Shown here piece after piece: positions 12,570-23,112 of a DNA stretch of 64,000 nt (within the stretch, counting starts at the first letter, position 1; each line of letters begins with the position of its first letter). The position numbers and the translations under genes were made by a program. The notes under the pieces are model-generated. The model did not search any database. It was not told where the DNA came from and worked only from the letters and a program-made list of their open reading frames with translations. Source of the DNA: Hedera helix (taxonomy: Eukaryota > Streptophyta > Magnoliopsida > Apiales > Araliaceae); NCBI GenBank assembly GCA_947179155.2, contig OX359278.1, positions 30,508,773 through 30,572,772 on the forward strand, given 5' to 3'.

Positions 12570-14206
12570 TGATAGAGTTAAATTATACCTTATTTTTATT
12601 CCCTAATACTTAGTTTTTATATTTATTGTGTGCTTAAATGTTTAATTATTTAGTTTATTTTGGTTTTAATATGTTTTATAGGATTTATGTTAATTTAGGT
12701 AATTTTATAGTATTTTTATATTTCTTTTTATTTGTGTGTTTTTATTTATTTTTAGTGTTTTAGGTGTTTTATTTATTATTATGTGCTTTTAGGATTTTTA
12801 GTATTTTTATATTATTTTTATTTATTTTTAATTAATTTATATTTATTTTGTAGGAAAATAAAAGTTTGAGGGCATATTTGTAAAATCTACAAAAACCGGT
12901 GGCAGAACCTTAAATTCCAGCAAATGGCATGTCGTGCCATGCGCGTATAACAGTCAACCAGCCGCATGAAGAGTAACGACACCGTTTCCGGTTCGACAGT
13001 AATAAGGCGACCGCGCAATGCGCGGGAGGCTATGGGTTAAGGACAAGGGGCTACACGACGTCGTATGGAATAAAGAATGACGCGCACATTGCGCGAGGCT
13101 GGGCTGCCGACTGTCACTGTAGCGAGTGAGGTGTTTGTTTGCGCGAAAATTGACCAAAACAAGATTATTCGCGAATTTTTTCTACTTTTTGATTCCAAAT
13201 TAGATTTTAATTCCAATTAGGGTTAGGATAATAATTATTTTCTTTTTATTTGTATTTTAAATCCTATTAGGGTTTGGAAATAATAAATCCAACTAGGGTT
13301 AGGAGGATTTTGGAGCCTATAAATAGAGGGCTTGACACACAATGTAAGATACAACTTTTCTAATAAGAAAAATTCTCTCTTCTATTCTTTGATGCTCTTT
13401 ACAATTATGAGTAGCTAAATTATTTTTCTTAGTTTAAGTGATTGAAGCCATCAAGATTTATACACTGTGAGATCTAATTTATTTTAATTGTTCAATTTAT
13501 ATTTTGAGTATTGAATATTTTTCTGTGTTTAATTTTATGATTAATTCGTTTAATTACTAGGATGCATACTAGTTTACTATTCGTTGAAATCTATTGCTAA
13601 ATTAAATATTAAATCCGTAATTGTTTGGTCACTTTAATTTGCGAAGCAACTAAGATTAATAATTATTTTGCTTATCAAAATATTGTTATATCTTAGGAAA
13701 AATATTCATCAAAATTAAATGCATACGCTTGGATTGTGTTTTTTAGTTCAACGATCTCTCTATTTCTTTATGCTGCTACTAGGTTAAATATTTAGCGTTT
13801 GTCTGAGATTATTTAGTAGTAAGGGTTATTTAGATCGCTTGTTTCTGCTTAACTAAAATTAAGGAGAGATAGGAAAATTATTCGAATGAGAGTAATTATT
13901 CCACGTTGAATATTTAAAATATGAATTGATTTATTCTTGCATCAGTGATCAGTTGTAAATTTTTGATGGTGGAAATTGACTTAAACCAAGGCTTTTTCTT
14001 CTCATTTATTTCATTAAATTACTTGCATAATTATTTTAGTTAATTTTATTTAAATTATTTCTTTGATTCAAAAACCCTCCAATTTTTGTTTGCAAAAACA
14101 TAAAATTAAATAATCATTCTTTATGGGATCGACTCTTTCTTACACTACTACATATTTATTTTTACAAAGTAAGATTTTATTTTTGGGTGCTTGCGACATC
14201 ACACCA
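12570..14206 (+). mobile_element. 5' LTR of Z
   Basis: From TGATAGAGTTAAATTATACC to CATCACACCA. It matches 16959-18618 nearly throughout. It contains a GC-rich island (12890-13130) with CGCGCAATGCGCGGG (13012-13026) and ACGACGTCGT (13055-13064), a TATA box at 13318, and near its end the words GGGATCGACTC shared with other Athila-type LTRs. Confidence 0.93.
13318..13326 (+). promoter_or_regulatory. TATA box in Z 5' LTR
   Basis: TATAAATAG followed by AGGGCTTGACACAC. The other LTR has the identical box at 17730-17738. It lies just downstream of the GC-rich island, which would put the island in the upstream promoter region. Confidence 0.7.
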
Positions 14207-14210
14207 AATT

Positions 14211-14229
14211 TTAGCACCGTTGCCGGGGA
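14211..14229 (+). other. Primer binding site of Z (tRNA-Asp type)
   Basis: TTAGCACCGTTGCCGGGGA, five bases downstream of the LTR end, differs at two or three positions from the complement of the plant tRNA-Asp 3' end. A and B have related sites. Confidence 0.8.
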
Positions 14230-14341
14230 ATGATTTTAATTTAATTTTGTGCTTTTGTAAATATTTATTTAATTTAGTAATTTTTCTTAGATTTCATTAT
14301 TTTATTTTTTTCATCATTTAATTTAGTGGTGCAGGTTAAGG

Positions 14342-15540
14342 ATGGAAGTCATGCATGATTATGCCAATGAGGTAACTATTTATTCTCTTGAGCAACAAAT
14401 TGATACCCTAACTTCTCTTGTTTATCAAATGGTTGCAGATAATGCACAACTAGTGGAAGCTTGTAGGATTTGTGTGGTGGTAGGACATCCGACTAATATG
14501 TGCCCCATTCTTTAAGAGGAGTCCTATGAGCAAGTCAATATAGCAAGTGGTTTCCCAGGTCAACGCCAATGGAGATATGATCCCTATTTAAACGCGTATA
14601 ATTTAGGATGGAAGGATCATCCTAATTTTGGCTATGAGAATCCACAAATGAATCCGCCCACAAATCAGAATTTTTCAAGTTATCAACAATACATGCATTC
14701 ATATCCCCAACAACAATCACAACACTTACCGCTAACCACTTTACAATCACAACAGGACCAATCATTTTATTCTGATATGTCTTTAGAAGATATTCTTAAA
14801 TTAATTGAAGCTAACACTTTACAATTTCAACAGGATAATTTGCAATTTCAACAAGACATTAAGGCAAGTATTCCGGAAAATAATGCAATTATTCAGCGTT
14901 TGGGTACTCAAATGGGACAAATGACAGCCGCAATCGATCAATTGGACGAGCAAAGTTCTGAGCAAGTACCTTCTCAAACGGTGGATAGTCCATCGGAGAA
15001 TACAAGTGCACAAGTGTACAAGTGTTAAAAAGTGGTAATGATGTAGAAGATCCAAAAAAGGCAGTCCCTCCATCACCGAAACAAGAGAAAGCAAACAACA
15101 TCAATGAAGCGGACAATATTAATGTAGACGATGATGTTATTTTTGATGATGACATGCCTACGGTGGCGGAAGTTGTTGAGAAAATAAATAAGGAAAAGTT
15201 AGATATGACAATTACCAACAATTTGGAGTTAGAGGAAGAAAAAACAATTGAGCTGAAACAAGATTTGAAGTAGGATGAAGCTCCATTAAATTCTTTGCCA
15301 ATGAATTTTGATAATAATGTAATTAATTCCATTCCATTGCCTGTTACTCACAACAAATTTTCATCATTTGTTTTGCAGGATCTCATTCCGAATATAAAGA
15401 CTCTCTCCAATCATGTTAAATATTTATTCGTTGAAGAGGGAGTAAAACGTTCATATCACGTGCAAATGAGATTGAATCTACCAATGAAAAATAACGTGAT
15501 AGATGGGGTACTCAAAATTCATGAAGTTGGAGTGACGTAG
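14342..15540 (+). pseudogene. Gag C-terminal remnant of Z
   Basis: A frame starting ATG at 14342 reads about 57 codons and ends at a TAA near 14513; it contains a CCHC zinc knuckle, CRICVVVGHPTNMC, at about residues 41-54. The same reading continues after the stop (QVNIASGF, YDPYLNAYNLGWKDHPNF), then a Gln-rich stretch (14648-15028) and, in a shifted frame, an acidic segment with VDDDVIFDDD (15022-15273) and a last piece (15295-15540). The order matches the nucleocapsid end of Athila-type gag. The large capsid domain upstream of the knuckle, present in A and B, is missing. Not expected to make a functional capsid protein. Confidence 0.75.
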
Positions 15541-15560
15541 TACATTGGCCTGCTGTCGAG

Positions 15561-15634
15561 CCAATGACAATAAATAAATGCGCTGCTTGGGAGGCAACCA
15601 ATGACAATAAATAAATGCGCTGCTTGGGAGGTAA
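15561..15634 (+). repeat. 37-bp tandem duplication carrying the post-pol motif
   Basis: Two adjacent 37-base copies (15561-15597 and 15598-15634) differing at one base, each ending in GCTGCTTGGGAGG. This is the conserved motif found after pol in A and B, here duplicated. Confidence 0.85.
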
Positions 15635-16942
15635 CCAAAAAAATCAGATTTGCATTTCTTTTTCCTTTTTTCTTTTAATAGTTATTTTTGTCTTTTTCTT
15701 TACATTTTACTTTACATTGGGGACAATGTAAATTTTAAGTGTGGGGGATGAGATTTAGGATTTTTGTTATTTTTGTTATTTTTAGGTCATATTTTGAAAA
15801 TTTTAGGGAATTTTAAAAATTTTGAATTGTGTGGGTATATTCACTGCAAACCCTCACGAGACACAACTCGTCCACTTGGGGTAACCTTGGGGTTTAAAGG
15901 CTTGTTACACATGCTAAGTGTAACCGTATTTTCTACGAAAATGGGGTAATTTTTTATTTAGTTTTTAGGATGTGTTACTTGAGCAATGAGTTAATTGAAT
16001 TTTAAATTTTTAGCCAATGATAAAATTTTGATTTTTATTTAATAACTCTTGAAAAAATAATAATTTTTTGTTTAGTTCGAATTTTTGACTTATTGTTGAT
16101 TATTACTTTGTTTGAGATCTTTTAACTTTTTATGCACTTATATCCATTTGTTTGAGCTAGTTTAATTAAGAGAAAGTTAAAATCGTTAAATGCTTATAGA
16201 AGATATTTTTGAGCTCTATACCTTATTTGATCATTAGTTAAAGCGAAATATAAGGCAAAATATAATTTGGAGGAGATGATTTAGGTAATTTTTCTAAGAT
16301 TATTATTGAAGAAGAAAAAAAAATCTTGTGGTGGGTTGAGATGAAGCGTAAAACGCACTCACTCATAAACACATGAAAAAGCGAGATGGAGCATAAAACA
16401 CAGTCGCTGGTGAGATGGAGCATAAAATGCACTCACTAAAGAAAGAAAATAAAATAAAATAAAATAAAATGGAATGAAGCATAAAATGCACCCATCAAAA
16501 GAAAGAGAAAAAAAAAATGAAATGAAAAAAATATATTTGGAAAAGTGATATTAATAATCCTAGTATACCTAATTGTTTAAAACATTTTGATCTTTTGGTT
16601 TATATTTGTCTGTATTAGCTAAAAGTGATGAAAAGAATAAGTATATTGAGTTTTGTTGTATGCCTTTTATAAGGTAATTAATAACCTAGATTTATCTGAG
16701 TTTTAATTAGTTTGATACATTTGGATTCACACACACACAAAAGGTCTTGAGTAGAGTAAGATTAATAAATATGTTAAAATTCTAGATTTTGCATGATTTT
16801 AAAATTTTCTTTGAGTTATCATTTAAAAAATCATTGAGGCTAATGTTGAATTCATATTAATCTGTTGCTCAAGTAAGTTGATTGGTTATTAGTTTTAATT
16901 TTATAGTTTTTGTTCTTGTTTTGCCCGAGCACGAGCAAAAGC
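15635..16942 (+). other. 3' non-coding region of Z with repeated GATGGAGCATAAAATGCACTC motif
   Basis: No reading frame supported. Near 15715-15750 the words ACATTGGGGACAATGT and AAGTGTGGGGG recall the region after the coding part of Athila/Tat elements. At 16337-16500 the word GATGGAGCATAAAATGCACTC or close variants occurs four times, with purine-rich spacers. Related arrays lie in the same place in B and, reduced, in A. Confidence 0.65.
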
Positions 16943-16958
16943 TAAGTGTGGGGGTATT
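16943..16958 (+). other. Polypurine tract of Z
   Basis: Purine-rich AAGTGTGGGGGTATT directly precedes the 3' LTR start TGATAGAG. Confidence 0.8.
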
Positions 16959-18618
16959 TGATAGAGTTAAATTATACGATATTTTTATTCCCTAATACTT
17001 AGTTTTTATATTTATTATGTGCTTAAATGTTTAATTATTTAGTTTATTTTGGTTTTAATAGGTTTTATAGGATTTTAGTTAATTTATGTTAATTTAGGTA
17101 ATTTTATAGTAATTTTATATTTATTTTTATTTATATGTTTTTATTTATTTTTAGTGTTTTAGTTGTTTTATTTATTATTATGTGCTTTTAGGATTTTTAG
17201 TATTTTTATATTATTTTTATTTACTTTTAATTAATTTATATTTATTTTGTAGGAAAATAAAAGTTTGAGGGCATATTTGTAAAATCTGCAAAAACCGGTG
17301 GCAGAACCATAAATTCCAGCAAATGGCATGTCGCGCCATGCGCGCATAACAGTCAACCAGCCGCATGAAGAGGAACGACACCGTTTCCGGTTTGACAGTA
17401 ATAAGGCGTTCGCGCAATGCGCGGGAGGCTATGGGTTCAGAACAAAGAGCTACACGACGTCGTATGGAATAAAGAGTGACGCGCACATTGCGCGAGGCTG
17501 GGCTGCTGATTGTCACTGTAGCGAGTGAGGTGTTTCTTTGCGCGAAAATTGGCCAAAACGAGATTATTCGTGAAGTTTTGCTACTTTTTGATTACAAATT
17601 GGATTTTAATTCCAATTAGGGTTAGGATAATAATTACTTTATTTTTCTTTTACTTTTATTTGTATTTGAAATCCTATTAGGTTTGGAAATAATAATAAAT
17701 CCAACTAGGGTTAGGAGGATTTTGGAGCCTATAAATAGAGGGCTTGACACACAATGTAAGATACAACTTTTCTAATATGAAAAATTCTCTCTTCTATTCT
17801 TTGATGCTCTTTACAATTATGAGTAGCTAAATTATTTTTCTTGGTTTAAGTGATTGAAGCCATCAACATTTATACACTGTGAGATCTAATTTATTTTAAT
17901 TATTCAATTTATATTTTTGAGTATTAAATATTTTTCTGTGTTTAATTTTATGATTAATTTGTTTAATTGCTAGGATGCATACTAGTTTATTATTCGTTGA
18001 AATCTATTGCTAAATTAAATGTCAAATCCGTAATTGTTTGGTCACTTTCATTTGTGAAACAACTAAGGTTAATAATTATTTTGCTTATCAAAATATTGTT
18101 ATATCTTAGAAAAAACATTCATCCAAATTAAATGCAGACGCTTGGATTGTGTTGTTTAGTTCAACGATCTCTCTATTTCTTTATGCTGCTACTAGGTTAA
18201 ATCTTTAGCGCTTGTCTGAGATTATGTAGTAGTAAGGGTTATTTAGATCGCTTGTTTCTGCTTAACTAAAATTAAGGAGAGATAGGAAAATTATTCGAAT
18301 GGGAGTAATTATTCCACGTTGAATATTTAAAATATGAATTGATTTATTCTTGCATCAGTGATCAGTTGTAAATTCTTGATGGTGGAAATTGACTTAAACC
18401 AAGCCTTTTTCTTCTCATTTATTTCATTAAGTTACTTGCATAATTATTTTAGTTAGTTTTATTTAAATTATTTCTTTGATTCAAAAACCCTCCAATTTTT
18501 GTTTGCAAAAACATAAAATTAAATAATCATTCTCTGTGGGATCGACTCTTGCTTACACTACTACATATTTATTTTTCCAAAATAAGATTTTTTTTTGGGT
18601 GCTTGCAACATCACACCA
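16959..18618 (+). mobile_element. 3' LTR of Z
   Basis: Direct repeat of 12570-14206, about 1.66 kb, ending CATCACACCA and followed by CATAT. It carries the same TATA box (17730-17738) and GC island (17288-17525), with CGCGCAATGCGCGGG at 17411-17425. Confidence 0.93.
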
Positions 18619-18623
18619 CATAT
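18619..18623. repeat. Target-site duplication of Z, right copy (CATAT)
   Basis: Matches 12565-12569 exactly. Confidence 0.92.
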
Positions 18624-19199
18624 CAAGTAGAAGAAGAACATCCATGTCCAAAAGGTTCAAAAGTGTTCTATCTCTTCCTTAATTCATTTTTATAGTTTAG
18701 ATATGATTTGAATGGTTAAAATGTATTTTTAACCAATCAAAAATTATTTTGATGCTCTAGAAGTCTAAATCTATGATATATAGGTAGATTCATGGTTTAA
18801 TATGTTTAATACAAGTATTGGTAGGTGTGGTAAGCAAATAAATTGAAGAAAATTTCACATTGTGTTACCGGTAAAGCCCTAAGTGGTTCGATCTAAAAAT
18901 TTCTTATCAAAACGTTTTCAAAAATATAATCGAACCATGAAATATTGTAAAACATGAAGTTAGAAAGACAACAACACTAAGTTGGTGTTATTTGGATGTG
19001 TAAACTTTATTTTATTTAAGTATGAACCATTAAAACCAAGGGTTTGTGAAGTTAGTTTTCACTTTATCCTTGTGAGCAGTTTTTAGTCCAGTTTCGTTCG
19101 TAATTTGGATTTGTGATATAAAGAGAAATCGTAGAAGGGGAAATTCATATGAGAATGGACTCAAGAATCACCCAAAAATGTTTTAAAATGAAGATTTTA

Positions 19200-19365
19200 T
19201 GACTGTCGGAGCGTCAGAGGCTCGAGAAGGAAAAAAATTGACTTTCGGACTGACTGGCCGAGCGCACGTGCACTCGGTGTGGGCGCAGCTGCGCCCAAAC
19301 AATCTGCAAAACAGATTATGGGCATTTCGGGTCGAGTCGGGTCGGTTCGGGTCGGGTTTTTAATG
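19200..19365. other. GC-rich island in W LTR
   Basis: Contains CGAGCGCACGTGCACTCGG, the perfect palindrome GGGCGCAGCTGCGCCC (19281-19296), and an iterated TCGGG tract (19328-19360, GGGTCGAGTCGGGTCGG). GCGCAGCTGCG recurs in the LTR of the unrelated element B, and GGTTCGGG recurs in T. Confidence 0.75.
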
Positions 19366-19504
19366 AAATTTTAAGTTAAAATAAGTGTAAAATGAATGTG
19401 TTTGGATACTAAACCTATATATGTAGAATTTATTAGTGAATTAATGATAGCTAAATGTTTAAAATAAAGAGTAAAGTTAACACAATTAAAAAGTTAACTA
19501 TTGG

Positions 19505-19820
19505 TATTGTTTGAAGATTATTAAAATATTATTAAATGATCAATAATATTACTATATGATTAAAAAGTTATTAAATGATTAATAACATTAGTACATGATA
19601 AAAATGTTATTAAATAATTAATAACATTAATAAGTGATTATTAAATGGTTAATAATATTAATGAGTGATTAAAATATTATTAAATGGTTAATAATATTAA
19701 TATGTGATTAAAATATTATTAAATGGTTAATAATATTAATAAGTGATTAAAATATTATTAAATAGTTAATAATATTAATACGTGAGTAAAATATTATTAA
19801 ATAATTAATAATATTTGAAC
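19505..19820. repeat. AT-rich tandem array in W LTR (about 39-bp unit)
   Basis: About eight units built on TTAAATGGTTAATAATATTA and GTGATTAAAATATTA. The last three to four repeat at an exact 39-base spacing (GTGATT/GTGAGT at 19665, 19704, 19743, 19782). Units are internally palindromic. The array follows the GC island, as a longer array does in T. Confidence 0.8.
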
Positions 19821-20530
19821 GTAGTTGTATATTATCAAAGGTAGATAATTTTTTGAAGTATTTAGTATGTTATTAAATGTCTGAATCATTAAGTTATGTA
19901 AGAGAAGAAAGTTTAATCGAATTAAACCAAAGTAGATAGTCCATTTGTGACTAAATTTTAGACAACTTATTAAAAGTAAGTCGTACGAAGAATGTGTAGT
20001 GAATGCGTAAGTTAGTTAAGTGTACCGGACATGTCCAACTAGGTTTGGGCTATGATTTTTATCTGAAACGTAAAGTTTCATTTGTCGGACAACTAAAGAG
20101 TTAATAATTTGAAGTTAAGGTCTTAAGTTAAGACTAGTTAATAGTCATTGTAACTAATGATTATGTCAATTATATATATAAATTGTATGTTGAACGAAAG
20201 ACGCAAAATAAGCGTAATGGTATAAGCGAACCAGACAAGTTTTTCAAAACTTGCTCCTATGTGCATTAATATGCTATAATGTTATAATGTGATTTAAATT
20301 GATAATATAAAGTTATATTGATGATGTTTGTGGTAGATGAACAACATGTGGTATGGCTACATGAAAACTATGTACAAGATTGAAGCATGACTTGTTAAGT
20401 GCTAGTTGATTATTGTATGTAATGCATAATAGGTATGAAGTATGTTTAATACGGAAAGCATGATGTAAGAATAAGATGCAAATCATGTATATGATGTGAA
20501 GCATGTAACATGTTATGTGTAACTATTAAA

Positions 20531-20560
20531 CTTGTTGAGCCGTCACGCTCACTCTTGCTT
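20531..20560 (+). promoter_or_regulatory. Conserved LTR hairpin TGAGC/GCTCA (W)
   Basis: CTTGTTGAGC, six-base loop, GCTCACTCTTGC, about 430 bases before the LTR end. Same layout as in Y, X and T. Confidence 0.6.
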
Positions 20561-20964
20561 AAAACAAACATTTTCAGATAGTGCAAGTTATTCGAAGTTT
20601 TCAATAAAGATCAAGAAACATGAAAGCATATCACTTTCACTGAAGATCTAAATGTCTGTTGTAGATATCAGTCCGAATTGGACAGGTAAATAATTGTGTA
20701 ATATAAGACTTAGTTGATATGTAATATGAGTGTTAAATACTCAAAATGATTGTAATAGAATGTTGTATCATGTATAATATTGAGACATACTAGGAATGTA
20801 TAAAGATTGCAATTCTGGAATAGAAAGAGTTGTTGTAAAATTGTAAATAAATGATTATTTAACAATTATAATATTGTTATAAGTCATGAAAATAAGGAAA
20901 ATGTAGTACTCGTGTTGAACCGGATCCAAGGTTCAAGGAACTCAGATTTGGGGTCGTCACAAGT

Positions 20965-20976
20965 TGGTATCAAAGC
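20965..20976 (+). other. Primer binding site of W (tRNA-iMet type)
   Basis: TGGTATCAAAGC, three bases after the LTR end GTCACA, differs at one base from the canonical initiator-Met complement TGGTATCAGAGC. Its presence shows that W was not a solo LTR when its right side was lost. Confidence 0.8.
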
Positions 20977-22149
20977 TGATAGGTTAAAAACCTTAGGTAA
21001 GAGTACCTTAGGCTTTAACCGTAGTAGAAGATATGTAAAATGATAAAGGAATAAACTCAGGTAGAGTTTAAGTAATAAAAGATGAATTTAAAAAATTAAT
21101 ATATAGAAGTTTATCCAAAGGTGGATTTGAGAAGATATAAGAGAAATGAAAAGGGTCATGTTGTACCTAATTTGAAGAAGTGATAGAAGATATATTATAA
21201 TAAGATTTTGAGAAGCAGAAAGAAAATGCTAACAAGGTCATGAAATGATCTAGAGAGATAAACTTGTAATGAGTCACATGTGCTAAAATATGAATGGAGA
21301 GAATTCGTATTAAGTTAAGAAAATTAGAGGTTTGTGGGTTTTTAATTGAGGACTCATATTAATACTGAGTTGTACGATTCCTTGTTTGGGCGGGGAATTT
21401 GTGCTCGATTTTAGAGCCACTTAGCTCCCTATATTAATATAGTGGTTGAATTGAATAGTTCTTCATATGGGTAAGGGACTTGTTCTTAGTTTAACGACCG
21501 CTTAACTTCTTATATTGATTAGTGGCCGAGTTTACCAATTTCTTGTATGGGCAGGAGATTGAGTTTGGTTTGACAACCACATAGCTTCCTATAGTGATAA
21601 TCGATTTAAACCTGGTGTCACGTTATTCGATGTATATATGATGAAAATGTGATTATTTTCTCATAAGTATATTGGATAGGTAGAGGATGTTAAGGTAGGT
21701 GCGTGTTCTTAAAACTCATACTTATGGTAAGTTCATGACTCATAATCGTATGGTGGAACCCCTCAGCGAATGGACGATTTTGGTCTGACTAAGATAAGTT
21801 CCTCAATTCATATGATTGTGGCAAGTTCCTGAACTCCTAATGTGTGGTAAGTTTGATGAACAGTAAGTATGGGTAGAGTTAAGTATCATGATTAAAGCTA
21901 TACTAGATATAGTTATTAAGCTGGAAATGATTGCAGAGGAAAAATTTGAGATGTTTGAGGTTTAGGATATTCCAAATCTTCTAGCTATGTTAGACTTTGA
22001 AATTCTTAAAATCGTGCCAAAATTCGCACTTTGTGCTTTTGAAAATGTCAAAATATGTTTTAGTAATCATTAATGCATTTAGTGCACAGATGATAAACGA
22101 TGGAGTCATCAATGCAGAGTAACCTAGTGTTGGATGTATCTTTAAGCCC
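20977..22149. other. Junction region between W and Y, no gene recognised
   Basis: About 1.17 kb between W's primer site and the end of Y's chromodomain. The first part looks like W's leader. The rest should include Y's 3' end, but I find neither a Y polypurine tract nor the missing 950 bases of Y's 3' LTR. A deletion joining W's interior to Y's pol end is the simplest reading; the exact breakpoint is not visible. It contains degenerate repeats at 21365-21600 and GGTAAGTT words at 21730-21850. Confidence 0.45.
21365..21600. repeat. Degenerate tandem repeat, three units of about 80 bases
   Basis: Three successive units share the order AGTGGYYGA, TTCYTNNTATGGG, a GTTTGAC/GTTTAACGACC block, then CTTCYTATATTGAT. 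Starts are near 21365, 21439 and 21520. Divergence between units is high, so the array is old. Confidence 0.6.
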
Positions 22150-23112
22150 ACTGTATTCAAATAAACTGGGATAATTCTTTCGCATTTTCTCTTCTAATTC
22201 CCAGGTGGCTTCTTCAACGTTATGATTTCGTCATAGAACTTTAACGAAATGAATCACCTTATTTCTTAAGACTTTCTCTTTCCTATCTAATATTTGGACA
22301 AGAATTTCTTCATAAGTTAAATCCTTCTCTATTTGAATTGGTTCATATGTTATGACGTGCTTATAATTTGGTTTGTACGGTCGGAGCACTAACACGTGGA
22401 AAACATTATGTATATGTTCTAATTCTAGAGGTAAAGCCACTTCATATGCCACTTCCCCAACTTTCTTTAATACTTCGAACGGTTCAATAAATCTAGGATT
22501 TAATTTACCTTTCTTTTCAAATCTGATTTTTCCCTTCCATGGAGACACTTTAAGAAACACGTGGCTTCCCACCTCAAAATTCCGACTTTGCCTATGCAAA
22601 TCTGCATACTTTTTCTGTCGATCCTGAGCTGCTACTAATCGAGCCCGTATCAACCTGACTATATCCGTCGGTTGTTGAACTAATTCAGGTCCTAGCAGTT
22701 GACGTTCGCCAACTTCATCCCAACACAAAGGAGTTCTTCACTTTCTTCCATATAAAGCTTTGTAAGGTGGCATCCCTATACTTGCATGGTAACTATTATT
22801 ATATGCAAATTCTACCAAGGGTAGATGATCATCCCAATTCCCTTTGAAATCCATAATACAAGCCCGCAACATATCTTTTAAGGTTTGTATCGTTCTTTCG
22901 CTTTGACCATCGGTTTGAGGATGGTAGGCCGTACTCAACCTCAGTTGTGTCCCTAACCTCTCTTGTAGACTCCTCCAAAAAATTGATGTAAAATGCGGAT
23001 CCCGATCTGACACAATTGACACTAGTACTCCGTGTCGCAATATCACTTCTTTAATGTAAATTCTAGCCAATTGATCCAAATTTTATTTGATCTTGATTGG
23101 TAAAAAGTGGGC
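22150..23112 (-). pseudogene. Integrase core second half, C-terminal domain and chromodomain of Y, with stops
   Basis: Continues pol of Y. Piece 23079-22738 carries the core with [12 protein letters not shown] (second Asp) and [16 protein letters not shown] (Glu). Piece 22728-22231 carries the C-terminal domain with LKVSPWKGKIRF and LNPRFIEPFEV, followed by the chromodomain start. Beyond a TGA at about 22230 the same frame continues RNHNVEEATWELEEKMRKN, ending near 22150. Chromodomains steer integration by binding modified histones. The TGA falls where this family has a conserved aromatic Trp (VKVLW), so TGG to TGA is likely. Other stops lie between 23112 and 23080 and at 22735 (probable CGA to TGA). 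Confidence 0.9.

Larger units (their letters stand above)
12570..18618 (+). mobile_element. Element Z: non-autonomous Athila-like retrotransposon (gag remnant only)
   Basis: A complete 6.05-kb plus-strand insertion with two LTRs of about 1.64 and 1.66 kb, a tRNA-Asp-type primer site, polypurine tract and perfect CATAT duplications. The 2.75-kb interior holds only the C-terminal portion of gag with a zinc knuckle and an acidic tail; protease, RT, RNase H and integrase are absent. It must rely on proteins from a related element such as A. Its LTRs differ only by scattered changes, so it is one of the younger insertions, consistent with being the innermost layer. Confidence 0.93.
11555..20961 (+). 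mobile_element. Element W: orphan long 5' LTR of a Ty3 element, interrupted by Z
   Basis: W starts TGTAATATCCCAGATATTTA at 11555 and ends GGGTCGTCACA at 20961, followed by a tRNA-iMet primer site. Without Z (12570-18618 plus one CATAT copy) it is about 3.35 kb, in the range of the other long LTRs here (T 3.97 kb, X about 4.2 kb, Y 3.0 kb). It carries a TATA box, a GC-rich island (19200-19365), an AT-rich tandem array and the conserved hairpin, in that order. No matching 3' LTR or coding region for W is present, so the element is truncated. It interrupts Y's 3' LTR; the five bases before it are GTAAA, and I could not find the other copy. Confidence 0.75.

Noticed and set aside
19505..19820. 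Regular repeats resembling a CRISPR-like array
   Set aside because: Units are contiguous AT-rich tandem repeats without unique spacers, within a plant LTR.
21720..21850. GGTAAGTT repeats read as a series of splice donors
   Set aside because: No exon-like coding sequence or acceptors around them; part of the unresolved W-Y junction.
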